A DNA stretch of 64,000 nucleotides from Rhodococcus maanshanensis NBRC 100610 (GTDB taxonomy: Bacteria; Actinomycetota; Actinomycetes; Mycobacteriales; Mycobacteriaceae): assembly GCF_001894865.1 (NCBI RefSeq), contig NZ_BCXA01000003.1, positions 62,001 to 126,000 on the forward strand. Reading direction: 5' to 3'. How positions within the stretch are numbered: position 1 is the first letter of the stretch; the number at the start of each line of letters is the position of its first letter. The translations under genes and the position numbers were made by a program. The notes beneath the pieces were generated by a model. It saw only the letters and a list, made by a program, of their open reading frames with translations, made no database searches and was not told the origin of the DNA. Positions 50,439 through 57,590 of the stretch are shown piece after piece.

Positions 50439-51740
50439 ATGTCCGATTCGGCGAGACACCCGACACTCGCGGTGCGTGTCCTGTTCGTGCTGGTCGCCAC
50501 GGTGCTGGCCGCGGCCCTCGGCGCGCCCGCGCCGGCCACTCCCGCCGCACAGGCCGCCCCGGAGTCGCCCGCGTGCGCGTGGCGGTTCATGTCGAACGAG
50601 ACCGTTCTCAACGTCGCGTTCCCGGACGCCAACGCGACCTACTGGGTGCTGCCGTACGCATTGGGCGGGGACGACCGGATCGAGCTCAGCGGGGACTATC
50701 CCGCCGCGCGGTACTTCTCGCTCAACACATACGGCACCGACCTGAACACCGTCGACACCCTGCGGGACGACCAGATCGCCCCGGACCAGGGCAGCGTGAA
50801 CCCCTTCGCGGATCCCTCGTCGGCCGGGTCGCCGGATTCGGCGCGCCGTTGGCACGCCACCGTGGTGCCGGGGGAGGCGGATCATGCGCTCAACCAGATC
50901 CGGGCGCTGCCAACCGGAGCCGCGACCCAGACGGTGCCGATGGGCTTCCTGATCATCCGTGTGTACGTCCCGGACGACGCCGCCTCGCTGCCAGGAGGCG
51001 TGCCGCTCCCTGCAGTCGCACTGGTGCTGAACAACGGCGCCACCACGATCCCGATCTCGACCTGCACGACGGCATTCGACCCGGCGGACGCCACCAGCGG
51101 ACCGTTGGGGCAGGCGATGGAGGCCGCCTTCGATCGGCTGATCGCGGGCGCGGCGTCGGGGGCGTTCCCCGGGAACGTGCCGGAGGCGACGTTCGTGAAC
51201 CCGGCCAGCACCTCCGGGCTGTTCCCCAACGGCGACAACAAGTACATCGGCGCCGGACTGAGCTACCAGCCGGGCCGGATCGTGGTCGTCCGGGGGCGGG
51301 CGCCGACCTTCCCGGACACCAGGGCAGGCGTGCCGGTGACGGAGCCGGGGGAGCAGGTGCGGTACTGGTCGATGTGCCAGAACGATCAGGTGTCGCCCTA
51401 CCCGGTGGTGGCCTGCGCGGCCGACTTCCAGACCAATCTCGACTCGAGCGGCTACTACACCTACGTGGTGGCGGCGCCGGGGGACGTGCCTGCGTCCGCC
51501 GCGTCAGACCCCACGGTGACGGTGTTGCCATGGGGATCGACCGAGGTTCCGAAGAAGGTGCTGTTCCTGCGGCACATGCTGCCCGGTCCGGCCTTCTACC
51601 CGCAGTCGGTGCAGGCGTCCCAGGCCGCGAACTCCGATCCCGCGGTGACCATGGGGGAGTACTACCCGCGGGCGACCTACTGTGCGCGCGCGGACTTCGA
51701 GGCGGGCGGCTACCGGGCCTGCCTGAGCGGGAACGGCTGA
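50439..51740 (+). CDS. Secreted protein of unknown function, DUF1254/1214-like
   Basis: A 433-aa exported protein. Residues 1-40 form a Sec signal peptide with an Ala-rich cleavage region (LAVRVLFVLVATVLAAALGAPAPATPAAQAAP). The mature part shows CAWRFMSNETVLNVAFPDANATYWVLPYALGGDDRIELSGDYPAARYFSLNTYG, which recalls the beta-rich DUF1254/DUF1214 proteins. Four or more Cys could form disulfides. The start is ATG at 50439. It diverges from hypF, with 207 bases between them, in which I see no clear promoter. Function unknown. Confidence 0.8.
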   Translation: MSDSARHPTLAVRVLFVLVATVLAAALGAPAPATPAAQAAPESPACAWRFMSNETVLNVAFPDANATYWVLPYALGGDDRIELSGDYPAARYFSLNTYGTDLNTVDTLRDDQIAPDQGSVNPFADPSSAGSPDSARRWHATVVPGEADHALNQIRALPTGAATQTVPMGFLIIRVYVPDDAASLPGGVPLPAVALVLNNGATTIPISTCTTAFDPADATSGPLGQAMEAAFDRLIAGAASGAFPGNVPEATFVNPASTSGLFPNGDNKYIGAGLSYQPGRIVVVRGRAPTFPDTRAGVPVTEPGEQVRYWSMCQNDQVSPYPVVACAADFQTNLDSSGYYTYVVAAPGDVPASAASDPTVTVLPWGSTEVPKKVLFLRHMLPGPAFYPQSVQASQAANSDPAVTMGEYYPRATYCARADFEAGGYRACLSGNG

Positions 51741-51985
51741 GTCCGGTCCGTCGGGCGGCCGGTCAGCCCACACAGCGCCGCCACCTGTCCGATGGTCAGT
51801 GCCCCGCCGTCGCCTGTCGCCAGCGCGAATCGCCCGTCCGCGCGTACCCGCACCGCGACGGGTGCCTCCCGCCGGGTCGGGTCGCCCGCGCGGTCGAGCA
51901 GGTACTGGTCGTGGCCCTCTGGGGTCGGCGTCACCGCGCGGACCGTGCCCCGCGCGTATGCCTCTTCGATGAGACCGTCGATCAT
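51710..51985 (-). CDS. Small iron-box-linked protein of unknown function
   Basis: A 91-aa protein (MIDGLIEEAYARGTVRAVTPTPEGHDQYLLDRAGDP, ending TIGQVAALCGLTGRPTDRTQPFP). No family recognised. GAGGAG lies 9 bases before the ATG, and an IdeR/DtxR-like box sits 46 bases upstream, both supporting a real gene. Its end overlaps the convergent secreted-protein gene by 31 bases. Regulation by iron is inferred from the box. Confidence 0.7.
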   Translation of the reverse strand: MIDGLIEEAYARGTVRAVTPTPEGHDQYLLDRAGDPTRREAPVAVRVRADGRFALATGDGGALTIGQVAALCGLTGRPTDRTQPFPLRQAR

Positions 51986-52030
51986 GACGCTGACTCCTCA
52001 CGTGTCGGGCACTGTGCCCGAGCGTGAAGA

Positions 52031-52049
52031 TTAGGTACGCCTTACCTTA
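52031..52049 (-). promoter_or_regulatory. IdeR/DtxR-type iron box
   Basis: TTAGGTACGCCTTACCTTA matches 15 of 19 positions of the IdeR consensus TTAGGTTAGSCTAACCTAA, including both GGT/ACC cores. It is 46 bases upstream of the 91-aa gene and close to where a promoter would lie. It predicts repression of that gene when iron is plentiful. Confidence 0.7.
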
Positions 52050-52121
52050 TTGTCAAGCGAACTGTCCCGGTCAGAGGAACCTCCGAACTGCGTTCGTTGT
52101 CGGATCCTGCATCCAGGGGGA

Positions 52122-52937
52122 TCACATCTTGGTGTATCGGGCCATAGCGAAGCTGTACAAGCCGTAGGTGATGATCCCGAGTCCTGCTGCGACGAGGAGC
52201 ACGGGCCCGAGGGGTTGGGGCAGAAGTGACTTCAGCGCGCCATCGAGTCCCGTCGCTCGGTTCGGGTCCGACACGATCGCGGCAACGACGACCAGCACCC
52301 CTACCTCAGCAAGAACGAGACCCTTGGCGGCATAACCCGCGATGCCAAGCGTTCGGACCAAGTTGCTGGACGCGCCGTGGAGGTCGTAGAGGAAGTTCTG
52401 GCTCACGCCCTTGTACACGTGATATCCACCGACTGCGACGATCACCAGCCCGGCCACCACGAGGGCGACGGTACCGGCCGTAGATCGCATCAGGTGTGCA
52501 CTGATTCCCGCGTCCTGCTGGCTGGTGGACTTTCCGTGTCCGCGCGCGAATCCGAAGGTGGAATGGGCGAAGGCGAGGTAGACCAGGGCGAGCGCAAGGG
52601 CTTTGCCGCGGTCGAAGGCTTCGGCCCAAGCGCCTTGTTCCTTGGGTTCGGTCGAACGTCCGAATATCGTCTCGGCAAGACGCCAGAGCGCCATCATGAG
52701 GAATGCGACGGTGGCCACCCACAGCGCGACCACGCCGCCCGGTTTGTCTGCCAGCTCGGCCAGCGCTCCTGACTGGTCGGCCGTGCTGCCCCCGCGGCCG
52801 ACGGCGAGCCGAATGGCGATGTAGCCGATGAGAAGGTGGACGAGGCCGCTGGTGACGTATCCCGCGCGGGCGAACCGCTCGAACACGGGATTCTGCGCTA
52901 CCCGTTCTGCGGCGGAGTCGGTGACGTTGTTGCTCAC
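52122..52937 (-). CDS. DUF1206 membrane protein
   Basis: A 271-aa inner-membrane protein with about six helices in three repeated pairs: FARAGYVTSGLVHLLIGYIAIRLAVG, then LVYLAFAHSTFGFARGHGKST, then LGIAGYAAKGLVLAEVGVLVVVAAI. The ARAGY/GYAAKG repeats are the DUF1206 signature. Function unknown. GTG at 52937 has GAGGA 8 bases upstream; an ATG-type start at 53003 would add 22 residues without support. Confidence 0.88.
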   Translation of the reverse strand: MSNNVTDSAAERVAQNPVFERFARAGYVTSGLVHLLIGYIAIRLAVGRGGSTADQSGALAELADKPGGVVALWVATVAFLMMALWRLAETIFGRSTEPKEQGAWAEAFDRGKALALALVYLAFAHSTFGFARGHGKSTSQQDAGISAHLMRSTAGTVALVVAGLVIVAVGGYHVYKGVSQNFLYDLHGASSNLVRTLGIAGYAAKGLVLAEVGVLVVVAAIVSDPNRATGLDGALKSLLPQPLGPVLLVAAGLGIITYGLYSFAMARYTKM

Positions 52938-53099
52938 GGCGGTGGTCCTCACAGTGTCGATCGGATCCGGAATCCGGTCGGTCAAACCGAAACCCGTGGG
53001 CACGGACGCAGGTCGGGCCCGCCCGCCGTATGCCCCGGTTCTGTGGGGTCAAAACCCTGAAGCATGCTCAGCCCTGCCGCATGACGGCGCGGCCGATGG

Positions 53100-53121
53100 A
53101 TTCACCCGAGGGTGGGTGAAT
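53100..53121. promoter_or_regulatory. Inverted repeat between DUF1206 gene and small ORF
   Basis: ATTCACCC (53100-53107) and GGGTGAAT (53114-53121) are perfect 8-bp arms with a 6-base spacer. It lies 163 bases upstream of the DUF1206 gene and 92 bases before the small ORF at 53213. It could be a repressor site; the protein is unknown. Confidence 0.35.
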
Positions 53122-53212
53122 GTTCGCCCTGGGGTGATGGCGGTGCGGGGCACGGAGGTCCGAGTATTGATGTGAACCCGGCAACGGGGCAATGACCACA
53201 CAAGGGACAGCA

Positions 53213-53386
53213 ATGAATGCACTGAGTACTCGGATGACGGCCCAGGCGAGGGCCTCGGAACACGAGGGTCCGATGAGTACCGAGGAGATCAAAGCCCACC
53301 TCGACGCGATGTTCGTCCCGTCCAGGCCCGGCACGCGGCGCCGCGGTTCCGGGCTACACAAGCTGAGTCGACCGGCCGCCGCCTGA
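53213..53386 (+). CDS. Possible small protein (57 aa)
   Basis: A short frame starting MNALSTRMTAQARASEHEGP, with a middle that reads like a helix (STEEIKAHLDAMFVPSRPG) and a basic end (RRRGSGLHKLSRPAAA). An AGGGA stretch lies 6 bases before the ATG. No family is recognised. Composition is plausible for a small actinobacterial protein, but the evidence is modest. Confidence 0.45.
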   Translation: MNALSTRMTAQARASEHEGPMSTEEIKAHLDAMFVPSRPGTRRRGSGLHKLSRPAAA

Positions 53387-53405
53387 CCGTCGACAGTTGG
53401 ACGGC

Positions 53406-53430
53406 GTTTACGGCACACGACAGCGGGTAT
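53406..53430 (+). promoter_or_regulatory. SigF-type promoter for the DUF6131 gene
   Basis: GTTT (53406-53409), 15 bases, GGGTAT (53425-53430). This is an exact match to the mycobacterial SigF form GTTT-N15-17-GGGTA. It lies 50 bases upstream of the small membrane protein gene at 53480. Confidence 0.7.
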
Positions 53431-53479
53431 TCGGCACGCGAGTTTTCTCGTTCACTTCTGAAGAGGTTGGGTGCGTGCC

Positions 53480-53635
53480 ATGATCGTGCTCGGATTGATC
53501 TTGCTTCTCATCGGTTTTCTGACCGGCATCTCGATTCTGTGGACGATCGGCATCGTCCTGATCGTCATCGGGTTGGTCCTCGCACTACTCGGGGCTACCG
53601 GTCGGGCCGTCGGCGGTCGGAAGTACTGGTATTAG
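53480..53635 (+). CDS. DUF6131 small membrane protein
   Basis: A 51-aa protein made of two hydrophobic helices (IVLGLILLLIGFLTGISILW and TIGIVLIVIGLVLALLG) and a short GRAVGGRKYWY end, the DUF6131 pattern. It probably inserts in the membrane. A SigF-type promoter sits directly upstream, so it is likely a stress-induced gene. Function unknown. Confidence 0.85.
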   Translation: MIVLGLILLLIGFLTGISILWTIGIVLIVIGLVLALLGATGRAVGGRKYWY

Positions 53636-53730
53636 CCGAGTTTGATCGTCACGGTGACATCAAGGTTCCCGTCGTTTCCACAAGTGTTTCCTGAGGTTTC
53701 GGGTCCGGCGTGCCGAGGTAACCGTGATCC

Positions 53731-54753
53731 ATGAGCGCCAGCTTGCCGAAGCCGAGGGGTCCGATCTCCTGCGAAGTGATCTCGGCGTTGGAGGGTGGTG
53801 CGCCGGGCTCGATGGCCCTCTCGCCGGAGGTCGAGCACGCGGACCCCAACGGTGGTGACCTCCAGTTGGCGCTGCAGCTGTGTTACGAGCTCCACTACAG
53901 GGGGTTCGCCGGTGTCGATCCCGACTGGGAATGGGACCCGGTGCTGATCGGCGTGCGCACCGAGTTGGAACGGTTGTTTCTCCGTAGCCTGCGCGGGGCG
54001 GTGGCAGGCGGGTGCGAGGCGGATCGGGAACTCGATGCCGTCTCGAGGGCATCCGTCGAAGAAGCCGGGGTGTCCCACTTCCTCCGGGAATCGGGGACCT
54101 GGCAGCAGGTGCGCGAGTTCTTCGCGCATCGGTCGATCTATCACCTCAAGGAGGCGGACCCCCACGCGTGGGTGATCCCGCGGCTCGAGGGCGAAGCCAA
54201 ATGCGCCCTGGTGGCGGTGGAGTACGACGAGTTCGGCGCCGGGCGGCCGGAACGAATGCACTCCGGGCTGTTCTCCGATCTGCTGCGCGCCGCTCGTCTG
54301 GACGCGAGTTACCTCGCCTATCTCGACTATGTGCCGCCCGAGACGCTGGCGACGGTCAATTTCATGTCTCTCTGCGGGCTCCACCGCGGCCTGCGGGGCG
54401 CATTGGTCGGGCATTTCGCCGCGGCCGAGATCACGACCTCGCCCAGTGCCAGGCGCATGGTAGAGGCCCTCGAGCGTGTGGAGGCGCCCTGGGAATGCAT
54501 CCACTTCTATGCCGAACACGTCGAGGCCGACGCCGTGCACGAGCAGATCCTGCGACACGACGTGGTCGGTGCTCTTCTCGAGCAGGAACCGGAGCTGGCC
54601 GCCGACGTGGTATTCGGGATACAGGCGACCGAGCTGCTCGAGAACCGCCTCTCCGCTCATGTTCTGGGCTGTTGGAACCGCGGGGTGAGTTCGTTGGACG
54701 GCCCTGTCGCCACGGTTCTCGAGCATTCCGTCGGACGGTGGAGTGCGAGATGA
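53731..54753 (+). CDS. Heme-oxygenase-like iron-containing redox enzyme
   Basis: A 340-aa all-helical protein of the iron-containing redox enzyme (HDO/CADD-like) group, where a di-iron or similar centre is bound by Glu, Asp and His. Candidate ligands lie in FFAHRSIYHLKEADPHAW, AVEYDEFGAGRPERMHSGLF and ECIHFYAEHVEADAVHEQIL. Relatives cleave or decarboxylate fatty acids or build cofactors; the substrate here is unknown. Homologues are often near CDGSH and MTQ2-like genes, which appear 1.6 kb downstream on the other strand. Confidence 0.82.
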   Translation: MSASLPKPRGPISCEVISALEGGAPGSMALSPEVEHADPNGGDLQLALQLCYELHYRGFAGVDPDWEWDPVLIGVRTELERLFLRSLRGAVAGGCEADRELDAVSRASVEEAGVSHFLRESGTWQQVREFFAHRSIYHLKEADPHAWVIPRLEGEAKCALVAVEYDEFGAGRPERMHSGLFSDLLRAARLDASYLAYLDYVPPETLATVNFMSLCGLHRGLRGALVGHFAAAEITTSPSARRMVEALERVEAPWECIHFYAEHVEADAVHEQILRHDVVGALLEQEPELAADVVFGIQATELLENRLSAHVLGCWNRGVSSLDGPVATVLEHSVGRWSAR

Positions 54754-54826
54754 TCGTGGTCAGGGTCCGTCGTTGAGTGGTGCGCTCGGCCATCCGATCG
54801 GACGGTTCTGAGGGAGCGTGGTGGAC

Positions 54827-55876
54827 ATGGTGCACGAACGGTTCGGGTCGGCAGCGATCCTGTTCCCCCGGCGGTTGGCCCTCCTCGGCGCCCTGATCGT
54901 CGCCGCTTCATGCCTGGCCGGCGGGTCGCCCGCCGCGGCGAGCCCCGATCGCGTGGCCCAGCAGGGCGGGACCGGCTCGTATCTCGATCACGTCGACAGG
55001 GTCGGCGATCGACAGTGGAGCATGTATGTCCACTCCGCGGCGATGGGCAGGACGATCCGATTGGACGTGATCCGTCCGGCCGACACCTCCGCGCCGCGGC
55101 CGACGCTGTACCTGCTCAATGGCGCGGGCGGGGGTGAGGACGCGGCAACCTGGCAGGCGCAGTCCGATGCGGTGTCCTTCTTCGCGGACAAGAACGTCAA
55201 CGTGGTCACCCCGATCGGCGGGCGGTTCAGCTACTACACCGACTGGCAGCGGCCGGACCCGGCGCTCGGGGTGAACAAGTGGACCACATTCCTGACCAGG
55301 GAGCTCCCGCCGATCGTCGACGCGACGCTTGGCGCGAACGGCCGCAACGCGATCGCCGGGCTGTCCACCTCGGGCAGCGCGGTGTTGACGCTCGCGGAGA
55401 TGGCGCCGTCGCTGTATCGCGGCGCGGCCGCCTACAGCGGTTGTGCGCGCACGAGTACTCCTCCCGGCCGGGCCTACGTGGAGCTGGTTGTCGGGGCCGG
55501 GGGTGGCGACACGACGAACATGTGGGGCCCGTACACGGACCCCGACTGGGTGGCCAACGACGCGTATCTGCAGGCCGAGAAGCTGCGCGGGATCGCGTTG
55601 TACGTCTCCAACCGCACCGGGTTGCCGGGTCCACACGACACGCTCGACAATCCCCGGGTCGGCGGCAACCCGATCGCCCTTGGCACCCAGGTGGTGGTGG
55701 GTGGCGTCATCGAGGCGGCCACCGATCAGTGCACCCGCCAGCTGGCCGACAGGCTGGCCGCGCTCGGGATCCCCGCTACCGTCGAGCTCGGCGCCCCTGG
55801 CAGCCACTCGTGGGGCTACTGGCAAGACGACCTGCACGCGTCCTGGCAGGTGCTGTCGGCAGCTCTCGGCGCTTGA
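54827..55876 (+). CDS. Secreted esterase of the mycolyltransferase (antigen 85) fold
   Basis: A 349-aa alpha/beta hydrolase with an N-terminal signal peptide (RLALLGALIVAASCLAGGSPAAAS). The nucleophile elbow is GLSTSGSAVL and the catalytic His lies in GAPGSHSWGYWQDDLH, like the HSWEYW motif of mycolyltransferases. PTLYLLNGAGGGEDAATWQ is the substrate-pocket loop. It may transfer mycolic acids to trehalose or arabinogalactan, or be a simpler esterase. ATG at 54827 is preferred (GAGGGAG about 10 bases upstream); GTG at 54818 or 54821 is possible. Confidence 0.88.
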   Translation: MVHERFGSAAILFPRRLALLGALIVAASCLAGGSPAAASPDRVAQQGGTGSYLDHVDRVGDRQWSMYVHSAAMGRTIRLDVIRPADTSAPRPTLYLLNGAGGGEDAATWQAQSDAVSFFADKNVNVVTPIGGRFSYYTDWQRPDPALGVNKWTTFLTRELPPIVDATLGANGRNAIAGLSTSGSAVLTLAEMAPSLYRGAAAYSGCARTSTPPGRAYVELVVGAGGGDTTNMWGPYTDPDWVANDAYLQAEKLRGIALYVSNRTGLPGPHDTLDNPRVGGNPIALGTQVVVGGVIEAATDQCTRQLADRLAALGIPATVELGAPGSHSWGYWQDDLHASWQVLSAALGA

Positions 55877-55995
55877 CCGCCCTTGCTCGAACCCGTATGC
55901 GCACACGGATATTCCGTGCCCGTGTCGCCAGGATTCGACTCAATCCTCGACCGGCAGGTCACCCCGTGGCGATGCGGTCGCCGACGATCCGTCGG

Positions 55996-56160
55996 TCAGT
56001 CCGAGAGTTCGTCGATGTCGTACTTGATGGTTGCGTCGCTGATCAGCAGGCCGAGTCCGAGTGCCAAGCTGCCGAGGGCGAGTCCGACGGTGAGGGCCAA
56101 GCCCACGCCAAGACCCAGCGCGAGGGCGGTGCTGCCCAGACCCAAAATGAGGCCGAGCAT
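55996..56160 (-). CDS. 54-aa Gly/Leu-rich small membrane protein
   Basis: A short gene of 54 codons. Residues 1-40 are almost entirely Gly, Leu, Ala and Val (MLGLILGLGSTALALGLGVG, then LALTVGLALGSLALGLGLLI), enough for one or two membrane spans. The end SDATIKYDIDELSD is acidic. GGGAG lies 6 bases before the ATG and a perfect stem-loop lies further upstream. No family is recognised. Confidence 0.65.
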   Translation of the reverse strand: MLGLILGLGSTALALGLGVGLALTVGLALGSLALGLGLLISDATIKYDIDELSD

Positions 56161-56184
56161 GATGTCTCCCAATTCGTGAAGTTT

Positions 56185-56207
56185 GTTTCCCGACGTTGTC
56201 GGGAAAC
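56185..56207. terminator. Perfect 10-bp stem-loop upstream of the small membrane gene
   Basis: GTTTCCCGAC (56185-56194), 3-base loop, GTCGGGAAAC (56198-56207). It lies after the CDGSH gene in its direction of transcription and 25 bases before the 54-aa gene. It may terminate the MTQ2-CDGSH transcript or shape the leader of the small gene. There is no T-run. Confidence 0.5.
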
Positions 56208-56320
56208 CCTGACGATTCCATCATCGTCGGGTTGCCCTCGCAGCAGAAGGACCCAAAGGTGTGGAAGTCGACGGTGCCGGCATCTTCGCAGAAGGCGCAG
56301 AGGCGACGCTGTCGCGATCC

Positions 56321-56578
56321 TCACGGCCGGTCACGCTGCCGGTGGCTCGTGTCGCAGAGCGGATAGATCCCGCTGCGTCGGCACAGACAGACGGCTACGA
56401 CGAATCGCTCGGAGGTGACCACGCGCCCGTCGGGCAGGGAGATCCGGACCGGGCCGCGCACCAGTGCCGGTCCACCTCGTACCCGCCGAATCTGCTCGAC
56501 GGCGGGGGAGTTCCACTCCGGATGGTCGACGGCCGCGCCCTTCGGTGGGCCGGCTGCGGGATCAGGGCTTGTCGGCAC
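56321..56578 (-). CDS. CDGSH iron-sulfur protein
   Basis: An 85-aa protein binding a [2Fe-2S] cluster through three Cys and one His: CLCRRSGIYPLCDTSH. The usual CDG is CDT here, but all four ligands remain. It is a likely redox or cluster-transfer partner. It is encoded after the MTQ2-like gene and overlaps it by 17 bases. Such genes often cluster with iron-containing redox enzymes like the one at 53731. Confidence 0.9.
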   Translation of the reverse strand: MPTSPDPAAGPPKGAAVDHPEWNSPAVEQIRRVRGGPALVRGPVRISLPDGRVVTSERFVVAVCLCRRSGIYPLCDTSHRQRDRP

Positions 56579-57353
56579 GGATCACCACCAGATCCTCCCA
56601 GTCCTGGCTCGCCGGGCAGAGTCCGTGCGAGACGAGGTACGAGGCGCGACTTCGCATCACCGGGCCGAAGGGGATGCGCTCGCGCTTCGCGACGGAGGCG
56701 ACGAGATCGGCCTCGCGAAGCCGGGTCAGGGTTTTCGTCGTCCCGGCCAGGCTCGATTGCACGAGGAGCAGGAAGCCGCCGCGGCGGAGTAGATCCGCCG
56801 CCGTGCCGCAGAGGGGGTCCAGGACCGCCCGGCCGTCGTGGCCCGCGTCCCATCGTTCCGAGCGGAGGCTCGAGCGCGTACGCGCCTTTCGCGGTGGGCA
56901 GGGTACATACGGCGGGTTCGCCAGCACGACATCGAACGGACCCCTCCTCAATGCCGCGGTCAGGGTCCCGCGCCGGATACGGATCGGCAGTCGCCGGGAC
57001 CAAGCATTGGCTCGGGCAGTCGCCACCGCACGCGCCGACGTGTCCACCGCGGTCACGTGCGAGGCGCCGGATCTCGCGGCGGCCATGGCCAACGCACCTG
57101 TGCCGGTGCAGAAGTCGAGGACGGCCGCTCCGTCGGGCAGGCCGACCTCCGCGAGCGTCGAGGCGAGCAGCCAGGTGTCATCCTGGGGACGGTAGACGCC
57201 GGGCAGACGCCAGATTCGTTGCGGCATCGGATTCGGCGCACCGGGGCGGCGGAGGGTGGACACCGTCCCCGGTTCGCGGATGGCGGCCAATTGTGGTTGG
57301 TGAGAGGGGCTCACCGGGCCGGGATCTCCCGGGAATGCCTCAAAGCTCTCCAT
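56562..57353 (-). CDS. HemK2/MTQ2-like methyltransferase
   Basis: A 263-aa class I methyltransferase. The SAM loop is VLDFCTGTGALAMAAARSGA and the catalytic motif is VVLANPPYVPCP, the NPPY of enzymes that methylate glutamine in release factors or other planar nitrogen. Residues about 43-60 (MPQRIWRLPGVYRPQDDTWLL) look like the true family start. The upstream ATG at 57353 has GAGGG 7 bases before it, so the longer form is given. The substrate is unknown. Confidence 0.88.
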   Translation of the reverse strand: MESFEAFPGDPGPVSPSHQPQLAAIREPGTVSTLRRPGAPNPMPQRIWRLPGVYRPQDDTWLLASTLAEVGLPDGAAVLDFCTGTGALAMAAARSGASHVTAVDTSARAVATARANAWSRRLPIRIRRGTLTAALRRGPFDVVLANPPYVPCPPRKARTRSSLRSERWDAGHDGRAVLDPLCGTAADLLRRGGFLLLVQSSLAGTTKTLTRLREADLVASVAKRERIPFGPVMRSRASYLVSHGLCPASQDWEDLVVIRADKP

Positions 57354-57389
57354 TTTCCGCCCTCGGGGTAGTGGTGTTGTGCGTGCCGA

Positions 57390-57590
57390 CTACTGACTCG
57401 GCTGGGGCACATTGCATTCGGATACCTTCGGGTTGACCCCGGCGTAGTTCAACGGCCCGGCCAGCACCGTCACGACAATCGTGCCAACGCCGGCACAGTC
57501 CTCCGTGGTGTCCGTGTAGTAGCCGCGCTGTCCAGCCGCGATGGCGCCCACCAGGAGCCAGACCAGCACGATGATCGTGATCAGCCGCAC
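57390..57590 (-). CDS. Small membrane/exported protein (66 aa)
   Basis: Residues 1-22 form one membrane helix or signal anchor (VRLITIIVLVWLLVGAIAAGQ). The rest (RGYYTDTTEDCAGVGTIVVTVLAGPLNYAGVNPKVSEC) contains two Cys that could pair outside the cell. The start is GTG at 57590, with GGAGG 7 bases upstream and a SigF-type promoter 43 bases upstream. It overlaps the end of the ligase gene by 10 bases. Family unknown. Confidence 0.72.
   Translation of the reverse strand: MRLITIIVLVWLLVGAIAAGQRGYYTDTTEDCAGVGTIVVTVLAGPLNYAGVNPKVSECNVPQPSQ

Noticed and set aside
50232-50885. Extended N-terminus for HypF of more than 200 residues
   Set aside because: The added part has no conserved sequence, runs opposite the secreted-protein gene, and the acylphosphatase domain starts right after ATG at 50231.
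53640-53730. Possible SigF promoter before the heme-oxygenase-like gene
   Set aside because: Several GTTT boxes are present, but only GGGTC or AGGTA follow, so the -10 element is not convincing.
54750-54776. Eight-codon frame overlapping the stop of the heme-oxygenase-like gene
   Set aside because: Too short to judge; probably chance, though it could be the remnant of a formerly coupled gene.
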